Source of the DNA: an uncultured Alphaproteobacteria bacterium
GTDB lineage: Bacteria > Pseudomonadota > Alphaproteobacteria > Rhodobacterales > Rhodobacteraceae
Reading direction: 5' to 3'
DNA length: 64,000 nt
Assembly (NCBI GenBank): GCA_902586885.1
Contig: CACIJG010000001.1
Span: 1-64,000, forward strand
The notes below the pieces were generated by a model that searched no databases, was not told where the DNA came from, and worked only from the letters and a program-made list of their open reading frames with translations. The stretch's first letter is position 1. Every line of letters begins with the position of its first letter. Both the position numbers and the translations under genes were made by a program. This document shows positions 1-8,313 of this stretch, one piece after another.

Positions 1-840
1 TCGAAAAAAGAAGAGTTTGCAAAGCTATTGATAGATGTATTTAGAGTTGACGAATTTGGAAATATAATAACAGCAGGAAAAATATCAGAACAAGCAGAAA
101 TTGAAATTATTAGTGATAATAAAGAGATATTGGGTTCAGCAGAAACCGAGGGAAATGGCAATTTCGTAGTTTTTGGAAAAATTCAAGGAACTGGTCTAGT
201 TCAAACAGTAAAAGTTAGAGGTTTGATAAAAAGCGAGAGCGAGAAAAAAATTGTAACAACTGATAATTTGTTTTTTGTCTTGCCAAAAGTAGAGAGAAGT
301 AATCAAGCTAAAAAAACTGAAAAAATTGGTCTCCCTACTATTGTAAAAGATGATGGAACGGACTTAAAAATACTTTCTCCAATAAAATCAAATTTTGTGG
401 AGAGTATTACTTTAGATACCATTAGTTACAGAGATGACTCTGTTGCGGTTTTAGCGGGTAGGGCAAGGACAAATAATATTGTTAGAATATATTTAGATAA
501 CATTTTTGTGGTTGAGACCGATGTTGATGCAAGCGGGGCATGGTTAGTTTCGTTAGAGTCTGTTGTTTCTGGCGTTTATACGTTGCGTTTGGACGAAGTG
601 AATAAAACCGGTAAGGTTCAAGGAAGGTTGGAACTTCCATTTAAGAGAGAAAGTGAAAGTTTAGTGCAATCAATGGGTGAGGGTAGCATTACAGTTCAGC
701 CAGGAAATAGTTTATGGAGAATTGCAAGAAGATATTATGGAAGAGGTATCCAATATATAGATATTTTTGAGAGAAACTCTCACCTAATTAAGGATCCTGA
801 TCTTATTTATCCAGGTCAAATATTTTCATTGCCAAACTAA
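1..840 (+). CDS. LysM domain protein with Ig-like domains (5' partial)
   Basis: The frame is open to the left window edge, so the ORF-track TTG start at 28 is probably internal and the gene begins outside. The C-terminal ~50 residues form a LysM module (ITVQPGNSLWRIARRYYG ... DLIYPGQIFSLP), a peptidoglycan-binding fold. The preceding ~200 residues look like beta-rich repeats (for example NIVRIYLDN, GAWLVSLESVVSGVYTLRLD), as in alphaproteobacterial proteins that combine Ig/PKD-like domains with one C-terminal LysM. It probably acts in the envelope, but the signal region is missing. The family call is good; the exact role is unknown. Confidence 0.75.
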   Translation, partial: SKKEEFAKLLIDVFRVDEFGNIITAGKISEQAEIEIISDNKEILGSAETEGNGNFVVFGKIQGTGLVQTVKVRGLIKSESEKKIVTTDNLFFVLPKVERSNQAKKTEKIGLPTIVKDDGTDLKILSPIKSNFVESITLDTISYRDDSVAVLAGRARTNNIVRIYLDNIFVVETDVDASGAWLVSLESVVSGVYTLRLDEVNKTGKVQGRLELPFKRESESLVQSMGEGSITVQPGNSLWRIARRYYGRGIQYIDIFERNSHLIKDPDLIYPGQIFSLPN

Positions 841-1172
841 CAAGACATGTTCATTTTTAGCATTTTTGTAATCTATTGCCGGTTTCATTTAAACTAACCC
901 CGAGTTAGCTGTAATCTTAATTAATTAACGTCGAAAATAAGTCCAAAACTGGAGAAATAAATAAAACTTTATGTAGAAAAATAGAAACAAAGACTTTAAA
1001 TATAAAAGCTCATCGGTTATCGTCAGTTGCTAATGCTGTCAAAATCATTTCGACTTAGGGTGAAGTAGTCAAATTAATGAAACAAAAAAGTTATCAAAGG
1101 CATATTGTCTCTTTTGGGCAATACTGGGTAATTTAGCGTAAAGGTTCTAACCAAGTTTTATGAGGTTAATAT
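841..1172. other. Intergenic region, nothing recognised
   Basis: This 332-bp spacer holds no credible ORF, tRNA or known small RNA that I can identify. There are only weak short hairpins (CTAAC/GTTAG near 894-908, TATTG/CAATA near 1107-1127). It presumably carries the promoter of the downstream operon. It was checked for SRP RNA, tmRNA and RNase P signatures, and none was seen. Confidence 0.4.
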
Positions 1173-1811
1173 ATGGTTGAAACAGAGAATTTTATCAAAG
1201 AAATCCGTGAAGAAGTCAGAAAAGACAAACTTTTCAAAACTTTAAGGCGTTATAGATGGATTCTGTCTGGATTGATTTTTGGTATAATTTTGGTAGTCAG
1301 CGGTTATGAATATTACAAATATAACAGAAAGATTTCTTCAGAAGCTAATGGACAATTATTATTTAATTATATTGAATCCATAGAAAATGTAACCGAAGAA
1401 GACTTAAATGTTTCATCAGATAGTTTTGTGGCTTCAATTGCAAAACTTCATAAGGCCAAGTTGTTAGTTGAACAAGGGAACCATGATTTAGCTAAGAAAT
1501 TGTATGAGGAAGTAATCCAAAGCCCTGGTTTGGATGATTTTTTTAAAAAATATTCTATTCTTATGCTGTATTTACTATCACCTGCAGAGTCTCTATCAGA
1601 TAGTAATAAAATTAAGTCCCTTGATGAGCTTTCAGCACCAGACTCTCCATTCCAAATACTAGCATTAGAACAAAAGTTATTATTATTTCTAAAATTGAAC
1701 GAGATAGAGAAGGCTAAAAACTATATTAGCCTAATAGATGAAAATCCTGGTGTTACTTCGGAACAATTGGAAAGAATTAAAGAGGTTAAAGAACTTTATG
1801 GATTCGATTAA
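1173..1811 (+). CDS. YfgM-like membrane-anchored TPR protein
   Basis: This 212-residue protein has a cytoplasmic N-terminus, one membrane helix at about residues 29-47 (WILSGLIFGIILVVSGYEYY) and a helical periplasmic part resembling degenerate tetratricopeptide repeats. Its size, topology and position directly before a BamB-like gene and der match the YfgM-type (DUF2133) protein found in many proteobacteria, which is linked to the SecYEG/envelope chaperone network. It overlaps the next gene by 14 bp, which suggests translational coupling. The family is assigned mainly on architecture and neighbours. Confidence 0.7.
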   Translation: MVETENFIKEIREEVRKDKLFKTLRRYRWILSGLIFGIILVVSGYEYYKYNRKISSEANGQLLFNYIESIENVTEEDLNVSSDSFVASIAKLHKAKLLVEQGNHDLAKKLYEEVIQSPGLDDFFKKYSILMLYLLSPAESLSDSNKIKSLDELSAPDSPFQILALEQKLLLFLKLNEIEKAKNYISLIDENPGVTSEQLERIKEVKELYGFD

Positions 1812-3081
1812 ATTTTTGTATATGCGATACTTTAATTTCTTAATAATTGTTGTTTTTGCATTCAATATAGGCTGCTCTAATGACGAAATATTGCTGGGCC
1901 AAAGACAAAATGTTCTTGAAAACCAGATCAAAACTGTTTCTGCCAATAACATAAGTCAGTTGATATTAAATAAGCCAAAGAACTGGAGTTCATGGAAGAA
2001 TAAAGGTAGAAACTCTTCACATGATATTGGAAATTTAGTTTTTAATGAAAAACAAAACTACTCAATAATAAGAAAAAAGATAGGTCCAAAGGGAATTTAT
2101 AATGAACCCGTAGTATTGGACAACATCATTTATATATTGGCTCCAAGTGGTTACGTAGTTGCTTATAATACAGACGGAAGTTTTTTGTGGGAAGTGGATA
2201 TAGTTCCCTTAAATTTAAAGAAAAGAAAATCTAATGTATTTGGCGGGTTATCAATATACAAAGAACACCTAATTCTAACCTCATCATTAGGTGAGGTTCT
2301 TTCTATCGATATAAAAAATAGAAATGTTAAGTGGCGATTTGATTTTAAAAGAGCATTTCGATCGCCACCATTAGTTCATGGAAATAAAATATATGCCATT
2401 ACAGGAGATGACATTGCATTATCTTTAACTCTAAATGGCAAACTTAGATGGACAAGAAAAGGTCCTCAAAAAAATACAAAACTCATGAGTGCTGCAATGC
2501 CTGCAGCGTCAGGGAGTAGAGTACTATTTCCTTTTAGCGGAGGCTCTCTGATGGCATTGAATGCTTATAATGGTTTGGAGCTTTGGACTAATAATTTTCA
2601 AAAATCAAGTTTGGGCAGTGCCTTGGCAACTATTGGGGATTTTGGAGGAGATCCAGTCATAGTAGGCTCAAGAATTTATGCAGTTAGCGCTTTTGGAGAG
2701 ATATTCGCAACAAGCTTGAATGGAAAGGTTGTTTGGCGCAATAATATTCCTGGTAGAAGTAGGCTTATAGTTTCAGGTAACTCAATATTTTTTATTTCCG
2801 GTGATAATAGTTTAGTAAGAATTGACAAAAAATCAGGCAGACTAATTTACAAAACACAAAACTTGATAACAAAGAAGAAAATTCGTTTTATTGGGCCTTT
2901 GCTGGTAGAAAATAAGTTATTAGTATATAGCAGTAATGGTTATATGATGTGGTTTGATGCCAAAACTGGTAATTTATTGAAGGAAAGTGAAATTGGAGAA
3001 AATGTGAGTTCTCCTCCAATTTTGGTTGATAAGAAAATTATTTTCGTTTCAGCTGAGGGTGTGTTAAATATTCTTAGTTAA
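1798..3081 (+). CDS. bamB: Outer-membrane assembly lipoprotein BamB-like (PQQ beta-propeller)
   Basis: The protein carries repeated blades with the PQQ/BamB pattern (GYVVAYNTDGSFLWEVD, GEVLSIDIKNRNVKWRF, GSLMALNAYNGLELWTN, GYMMWFDAKTGNLL). The ORF track starts at 1738, but ATG 1798 gives a proper signal sequence ending in NIGC with the candidate lipid-modified cysteine at residue 26. The residue at -3 of that lipobox (N) is unusual. BamB scaffolds the BAM complex at the inner face of the outer membrane. The order YfgM-BamB-Der is a common proteobacterial arrangement and supports the call. Confidence 0.82.
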   Translation: MDSIKFLYMRYFNFLIIVVFAFNIGCSNDEILLGQRQNVLENQIKTVSANNISQLILNKPKNWSSWKNKGRNSSHDIGNLVFNEKQNYSIIRKKIGPKGIYNEPVVLDNIIYILAPSGYVVAYNTDGSFLWEVDIVPLNLKKRKSNVFGGLSIYKEHLILTSSLGEVLSIDIKNRNVKWRFDFKRAFRSPPLVHGNKIYAITGDDIALSLTLNGKLRWTRKGPQKNTKLMSAAMPAASGSRVLFPFSGGSLMALNAYNGLELWTNNFQKSSLGSALATIGDFGGDPVIVGSRIYAVSAFGEIFATSLNGKVVWRNNIPGRSRLIVSGNSIFFISGDNSLVRIDKKSGRLIYKTQNLITKKKIRFIGPLLVENKLLVYSSNGYMMWFDAKTGNLLKESEIGENVSSPPILVDKKIIFVSAEGVLNILS

Positions 3082-3103
3082 ATAAATCTAGGGAAACTTT
3101 GAA

Positions 3104-4459
3104 TTGGCCGTTAGAGTAGGCATTGTGGGCAGACCAAACGTTGGTAAGTCAACACTCTTCAATAGTATAGTTGGTAAAAACCGTGCTTTGGTCAGCAATA
3201 TTGCAGGCGTAACTCGTGATTATAAAGAAGAAAAGATTTTTATAAATGAGTTCAATATAAACTTAATTGATACAGCCGGCTTGAGCACAAGAGTTTTTAC
3301 TAATCAAGAAAGAAGATTAAACTCATACACAGATAAAGCTATTAACCAACTAGATATAATACTGTTTGTTTTTGATGGTAGGCAGGGCTTTACTATCGAA
3401 GATGAAACACTTTTATCAAAATTTCGCAAGCTCAACAAACCTTTGATAATTATAATAAATAAAGTAGAAAATAAAAAAATTGAAGATAATTTTTACTATG
3501 AAACCCATAAATTGGGCAATATAGAGCAACTGTTAATTTCGGCAGAACATCGTATTGGAATATCTGATGTTAAAAGCAAAATAACTGAAATTATTGTAAA
3601 TAAAGACCTAAACAAAAAATACGATGAGGCAACTGAAAATAATAAAAAACCAATAAAGATAGCAGTTATTGGCCGACCAAATGTTGGTAAATCTACGCTA
3701 GTTAATTCAATAATAAATATAGAAAGATTTATCACTGGGCCAGAGTCTGGTTTGACCAGAGACACCAACGAATTTTTTTTCCATTGGTTTGGTGACTTTT
3801 TTTGTATCCAAGACACTGCTGGAGCTAGACGAAAGAGTAACATTATTGATGCTCTGGAAAAGGACTCGGTAAAGAGAACAATAAACGCAATTAACTTTTC
3901 GGAAGTAGCCGTTCTTGTATTGGATATCAATGATATTTTAAATGCTCAAGATTTGAGAATTGCATCTCTTTGTATAAGAGAGGGTAGAGCTTTGGTTTTA
4001 GCAATTAACAAAATCGATGAAAAGAAAATTCGAGATAAATTCGCTGAAAATCTTCGGCTTAAGTTAGATAAGTCTCTACCACAATTAAAAGGCGCCTATA
4101 TTGCTGAAGTTTCTGGCCTTAAAAAGATTGGCCTAAAAGGATTAAAAGAATGCATCATAAAATCTCATAGAAATTGGAATTTGAAGATAGCAACGTCTGA
4201 GCTTAACTCATGGTTAGAGAGAAAAAAGGGAGAGCACAGTCCGCCTACCAACAAAGAAAAGAGAAGGATAAAACTGAAATATGTTGTTCAAACAAGGTCA
4301 AGACCACCTTCATTGACTATATTTACTTCATACAATGCAAGCGTTCCTGAATCATATCGAAAATATCTTCAAAATTCTCTAAGGAAAGATTTTAAAATAT
4401 ATGGTACCCCAATAAGAATTTTTTTCAAATCAGGAAATAATCCTTACAAGAAGAACTAA
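3104..4459 (+). CDS. der: Ribosome-assembly GTPase Der (EngA)
   Basis: This 451-residue protein has two tandem GTPase domains. Both show the P-loop GRPNVGKST (near the N-terminus and again near residue 190), DTAG switch motifs and NKxE/NKID specificity motifs. A C-terminal KH-like domain follows, with the family sequence IKLKYVVQTRSRPPSLTIF. Der binds the 50S subunit and is needed for its maturation. The start is TTG at 3104, since GVVRVGIVG-type N-termini begin here; a purine-rich AGGGA lies upstream. The 3' end overlaps the convergent SDR gene by 4 bp. Confidence 0.95.
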   Translation: MAVRVGIVGRPNVGKSTLFNSIVGKNRALVSNIAGVTRDYKEEKIFINEFNINLIDTAGLSTRVFTNQERRLNSYTDKAINQLDIILFVFDGRQGFTIEDETLLSKFRKLNKPLIIIINKVENKKIEDNFYYETHKLGNIEQLLISAEHRIGISDVKSKITEIIVNKDLNKKYDEATENNKKPIKIAVIGRPNVGKSTLVNSIINIERFITGPESGLTRDTNEFFFHWFGDFFCIQDTAGARRKSNIIDALEKDSVKRTINAINFSEVAVLVLDINDILNAQDLRIASLCIREGRALVLAINKIDEKKIRDKFAENLRLKLDKSLPQLKGAYIAEVSGLKKIGLKGLKECIIKSHRNWNLKIATSELNSWLERKKGEHSPPTNKEKRRIKLKYVVQTRSRPPSLTIFTSYNASVPESYRKYLQNSLRKDFKIYGTPIRIFFKSGNNPYKKN

Positions 4460-5121
4460 ATTAATAATTTTTTTGTTAGCTTTATAGCTTCCATTCGAGT
4501 GGTATTTAAATTCTTTTTGTCCTCTCCAGGGTATAACTTAAGTCTTATCCCAGAGTTCATCGGCATAGGTTTGTAGATGAACACTCTAACCCCCAGCCGC
4601 TCACTCTCAGACTTATATGAACAAAACAGCTCCTCAGATGCTCTCTTCGTGGCATTGTATAGACTATTAAATTTTTTTGTTTGTTCATCAGTTACATAAA
4701 TAACTTGCCCTTTGGGAGAATTCTTTAGCGCATTATCAAAAGAGGCAATCAATCGCAAGGAAACAATAAAATTTAAGGATACATGGTAATTAGTTTCCTT
4801 ATTTAATGACTGCGTTACAGGCATCATTGGCAAAGTAGAAGAAGCGCAATGAATCATTATATCTAATTTTTGCCATCGCTCATAAATATTCACTGCCATG
4901 TTTTCAATAGAATTGGCTTTTTCTAAGTCTACTGGAATTAAAGTGCATGAACCCGATATGGCCTCTATGGAGTCAGAAAGAAGCTCCAATTTTTTTACAC
5001 TTCTGCCCGCAGCTAATATATGTGCTCCATGTTTTGCAAGAATTAGAGCTGTCTCGAAGCCAAGGCCACTAGAGGCACCAGTAATTAATACAACCTGACC
5101 TTGTAGTTTTTTTTTAGTCAT
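4456..5121 (-). CDS. Short-chain dehydrogenase/reductase
   Basis: This 221-residue classical-type SDR has the N-terminal Rossmann motif TGASSGLG and the catalytic YxxxK within LYNATKRAS. The usual catalytic serine region reads VIYVTDEQ rather than a clear Ser, so activity and substrate are uncertain. Its length is slightly short for a classical SDR because the C-terminal substrate loop is small. It lies downstream of cvpA (6-bp spacer) and could share its transcript. Similar to YciK-type proteins, but I do not assign that name. Confidence 0.75.
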   Translation of the reverse strand: MTKKKLQGQVVLITGASSGLGFETALILAKHGAHILAAGRSVKKLELLSDSIEAISGSCTLIPVDLEKANSIENMAVNIYERWQKLDIMIHCASSTLPMMPVTQSLNKETNYHVSLNFIVSLRLIASFDNALKNSPKGQVIYVTDEQTKKFNSLYNATKRASEELFCSYKSESERLGVRVFIYKPMPMNSGIRLKLYPGEDKKNLNTTRMEAIKLTKKLLI

Positions 5122-5127
5122 AGTTAC

Positions 5128-5685
5128 TCATCTAACAAGACAATTAGTAACCAATGACTCATAATTATTTATCAGCCATTTTGGAATGTTCTTTGGGTAA
5201 TAAGCAAGAATTTTATTTTGTAAGTTAATTGTTATGCTATTTGATTTTGAATTTTTTACTGTTTTCCATCCACCTTCAGTCCAAATTTGATTATGTACAA
5301 TTAGGAAAACTATTATAATCAACGCTCCTCGCAAAATTCCGAAACAAAGACCGAGAACTTTGTTAATCTCGCTGAATATTGAAGTTTCTACAAATTTAGA
5401 TATGTTTAACGTAAAAAATGAAACGATAATTAACGAGAAAATGAACCCAAATAAAAAAGCTAATATCATTATTAACTCACAGCTATCACTAAAAATATCT
5501 GTAATGATTTCGATGTTTGAAATCAAATTGAATATGGCCGGTGAAATAAGGTAAGATACAAGGATAGAAATAAACCAATTTGAGATAAGAATAATTTCTC
5601 TAAAAACTCCCCTAAAATATGCAAAAACGGATGAAAATAGGATTAAGCCTAATCCCAAAAAATCAAATGAGGTGTAAGAATCCAT
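5128..5685 (-). CDS. cvpA: CvpA family membrane protein
   Basis: The protein has four predicted membrane segments and the CvpA N-terminal pattern FDFLGLGLILFSSVFAYFRGVFREIILIS. ATG 5685 is preferred over the ORF-track TTG at 5703 because family members start just before this segment. CvpA was named for colicin V production in E. coli; its general role is unclear. In many alphaproteobacteria it lies in the rplI-dnaB-alr-radA-cvpA-purF region. Here radA and purF are absent, and an MlaFE pair sits upstream instead. Confidence 0.82.
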   Translation of the reverse strand: MDSYTSFDFLGLGLILFSSVFAYFRGVFREIILISNWFISILVSYLISPAIFNLISNIEIITDIFSDSCELIMILAFLFGFIFSLIIVSFFTLNISKFVETSIFSEINKVLGLCFGILRGALIIIVFLIVHNQIWTEGGWKTVKNSKSNSITINLQNKILAYYPKNIPKWLINNYESLVTNCLVR

Positions 5686-5727
5686 TTCTTTTACTCTATC
5701 CAAAAATATTTAAAAAAGTCTTCAATA

Positions 5728-6471
5728 TCATTTAATTGTTCCTTTTAAAAACTCTTTTATCAATTTTGATTTTGTTTTGAAAATTTGAGTTTTTAGGCCA
5801 GACCATTCAACATGGCCTTCATGCAAAAGAAGTATTTCTGAAGCAAGTGATAGCGCTAAATTTATGTCGTGAGTTATTGTAATGGCACTCTTCATGGAGC
5901 TAGCCATTATTTCTTTGATTAGGGCTATGATTTTTCTAGACATTAAAGGGTCAAGTCCAGTTGTTGGTTCATCGAAAAAAAGAATGTCAGGGTTTGAAAA
6001 AATAGCTCTAGCAATTCCTACTCTCTTTTGCATCCCTCCTGATAATTCAAAAGGGTACAAATCAGCAGTTTCGGTAGGAAGCCCAACCTCCAATAGTTTA
6101 GCTACAGCGTTATCTCTTGCTATTTTTCTACTCATTAATTGTTTCGTGTGAATTTTTTCAAAAGCGACATTTTCCCAGACTTTATAACTGTCAAAGAGAG
6201 CATTTCCTTGAAAACAAACTCCAATCTGCTTTAAGAACTCAGGTCTTTCGTTCTTTATACTTACATTATTACCTTTAAAGTAAACTTTACCTTCACTTAA
6301 TGACTGGAGGCCTAGTATACATTTAATAAGCATAGACTTACCTGCACCTGATCCTCCTATAATAACCAAGTGACTCTTGTGATTTAATTTAAAATTAATA
6401 TCAGTAAGAATTTGTTTGGAATTTATATTTTTAGTTAAATTCTTTACTTCTATTTCCGGATATTGGTTCAT
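5728..6471 (-). CDS. mlaF: MlaF-type ABC transporter ATP-binding protein
   Basis: This 247-residue ATPase has Walker A GGSGAGKS, signature LSGGMQKR, Walker B ILFFDEPTTGLD and the H-loop ITHD. The LSGGMQKR form and the close fit with the MlaE permease upstream (4-bp ATGA overlap) identify the Mla/Ttg2A class, which moves phospholipids between inner and outer membranes. The periplasmic MCE protein (MlaD) and MlaC/B are not next to it, so the complex must be completed from elsewhere. Confidence 0.85.
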   Translation of the reverse strand: MNQYPEIEVKNLTKNINSKQILTDINFKLNHKSHLVIIGGSGAGKSMLIKCILGLQSLSEGKVYFKGNNVSIKNERPEFLKQIGVCFQGNALFDSYKVWENVAFEKIHTKQLMSRKIARDNAVAKLLEVGLPTETADLYPFELSGGMQKRVGIARAIFSNPDILFFDEPTTGLDPLMSRKIIALIKEIMASSMKSAITITHDINLALSLASEILLLHEGHVEWSGLKTQIFKTKSKLIKEFLKGTIK

Positions 6472-7250
6472 TTGTTAAACAACGCTTCTGTTAAAAGATA
6501 ATTACTAGCTAGAATCAAAATAGAGGACCAAACGACTGAGTTTGTAGTAGCGCGGCCAACACCTTTTGCTCCGATAGATGTGTTTAACCCATTAAAAGTT
6601 CCCAAAATTCCAATTATAAAGCCAAAAACTGCAGCCTTTATAAGGCCAGAATAGATATCTTCAAATTGAAGGTATTGTAACGTATTAACCAAATAATTAG
6701 TCGAATTGAAATCAAGTGTACTTATCCCAATTAGATAGCCTCCCCAAATACCCAGTAAATCTCCTATCAGAGTAAGAAATGGTAGTGATATTACACAAGC
6801 GAAGATTCGTGGAATTATCAAAAAATTATAAGGATTAGTATTCAGAGTGTATAAGGCGTCTAGTTGTTCAGTTACTTTCATTGTACCAATTTCAGCTGCA
6901 ATAGAAGAAGATACTCTTCCTGCCATTATTAAACCACACAAAACAGGTCCTAATTCTCGAGTTATTCCTATTGCTACTATGGAAGGAACAACACTTTCCG
7001 CATTAAATCGTGATCCTCCTGAGAATATCTGTAAAGCTAGAGCTGCGCCAGTAAATATAGCAGTTAATCCTATTACAGGAAGAGAGAGAAAACCTATTGA
7101 GAATAACTGATAGATGAAATTCTTGAAATAGAAAGGCCCTGAAAATAATCTTTTTAAATTGAAAAGTATAAATAGAACAAGGCGACCTAATAGCGACAAA
7201 AAAACCCTAAAAATAGATCCAATTTTTTGAATGTAAGATACAATTATCAT
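6468..7250 (-). CDS. mlaE: MlaE-type ABC transporter permease
   Basis: This 260-residue membrane protein shows the MlaE family signatures TRELGPVLCGLIMAGRVSS and EIGTMKVTEQLDAL, with about five hydrophobic segments. It is the membrane partner of MlaF in asymmetric-lipid maintenance. The ATG follows the alr stop codon directly (TAAATG), and its own stop overlaps the mlaF start, so alr-mlaE-mlaF look translationally coupled. Confidence 0.87.
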   Translation of the reverse strand: MIIVSYIQKIGSIFRVFLSLLGRLVLFILFNLKRLFSGPFYFKNFIYQLFSIGFLSLPVIGLTAIFTGAALALQIFSGGSRFNAESVVPSIVAIGITRELGPVLCGLIMAGRVSSSIAAEIGTMKVTEQLDALYTLNTNPYNFLIIPRIFACVISLPFLTLIGDLLGIWGGYLIGISTLDFNSTNYLVNTLQYLQFEDIYSGLIKAAVFGFIIGILGTFNGLNTSIGAKGVGRATTNSVVWSSILILASNYLLTEALFNK

Positions 7251-8300
7251 TTACTGTTCTATAAAATATTTTCTTTTGTAACGGCTTCCTAATTTAACGA
7301 AAATTTCGTGACTAATGGTATCAGTTTGTTTTGCCATGTCTGAAACATCATATTGATCAGAGAAGAAATTAAGGTAAGTTGGCTCGGTCTTCAAGTCAGA
7401 AATATCAACTGTTAGGAGGTCCATAGAAATCCTGCCTACTATTGGACATTTTACATTCCGAAAAAAAAGGAAACCTCTATTACTCAATAACCGAGAGATA
7501 CCGTCTCCATACCCTGTCGGTATTGTTGCTATTTTCATAGCTTTTTTTGCTTTAAAAGTAAGATTATAGCCTATGCCCATTCCTTTCTTTAACCTATAAG
7601 TATTAATAATTGGCGATTTTATCTGTAAAACTGGTCGTAAATTTGCCCCTTTTATCCCACCATATGCACCGATGCCTACTCTTATTAAATCAAAATGAAA
7701 ATCTCTATTTAAAAGGGCTCCATGGCTAGCTGCCAGACTTTTTCTTATTTTTGGAAAATGTTCACAACACTTTAGAAACTCTCTTTTCTGCTCAATGTTA
7801 GACTCTGAATTCGGTTCATCTGCACTAGAAAGATGGGAGATAATAAGGTTTAATGGTATTTTTTTAAATAAGTTAATATTTTCTCTTAATATTTTTCTAG
7901 TAACTCCTAGTCTATTCATGCCTGAATTAATTTGCAAAGCTACGCTAGAAGGGCCAAGATCGGCTTCTAAAAATTTTTTTACTTCAAGAAGACTATTTAT
8001 TACTGGAAAAATGTTATATTTATGATATTTCTGCGCTCTTTGAAAATAAAAGCCATTTAAAGTATAAACTTTTGCAGACTTATCTATCTTTCTAACTTTA
8101 ATAGCTTCTTCTAAAGTAGCAGTAAAATAGGTTTTAATATTTTGGGTAGTAAAAAACTTTACAATTTTTTTTAACCCTAACCCATATGCGTCGCACTTTA
8201 CAACTACCCCAACTTCGGTTTCTTCATTTGATATTGACCTAAAATATTTGAGATTTGCCTCTATACTGCTTAGTTGAACTTGTAATTCTGGTGAGAACAC
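7251..8300 (-). CDS. alr: Alanine racemase
   Basis: This 349-residue PLP enzyme of fold type III converts L-Ala to D-Ala for peptidoglycan. The PLP lysine is K35 in VVKCDAYGLG, where most homologues read VVKADAYGHG. Conserved segments SGMNRLG, RVGIGAYGG, GYGDG and VGRISMD(L) are present. The start is GTG at 8300. It lies just downstream of dnaB (13-bp spacer), a typical alphaproteobacterial neighbour order. Confidence 0.93.
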   Translation of the reverse strand: MFSPELQVQLSSIEANLKYFRSISNEETEVGVVVKCDAYGLGLKKIVKFFTTQNIKTYFTATLEEAIKVRKIDKSAKVYTLNGFYFQRAQKYHKYNIFPVINSLLEVKKFLEADLGPSSVALQINSGMNRLGVTRKILRENINLFKKIPLNLIISHLSSADEPNSESNIEQKREFLKCCEHFPKIRKSLAASHGALLNRDFHFDLIRVGIGAYGGIKGANLRPVLQIKSPIINTYRLKKGMGIGYNLTFKAKKAMKIATIPTGYGDGISRLLSNRGFLFFRNVKCPIVGRISMDLLTVDISDLKTEPTYLNFFSDQYDVSDMAKQTDTISHEIFVKLGSRYKRKYFIEQ

Positions 8301-8313
8301 GGGCTTTTAAAAA

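Noticed and set aside
841-1172. Possible structured RNA in the first intergenic region
   Set aside because: Only 5-bp stems were found and no known RNA motif; not enough support.
1738-1797. N-terminal extension of the BamB-like ORF
   Set aside because: It lies inside the upstream gene and puts a basic stretch before the lipoprotein signal; ATG 1798 gives a sensible start.
2266-2300. CACCTAAT/ATTAGGTG inverted repeat within bamB
   Set aside because: It is short, lies inside a normal coding stretch and has no partner signal; probably chance in A+T-rich DNA.
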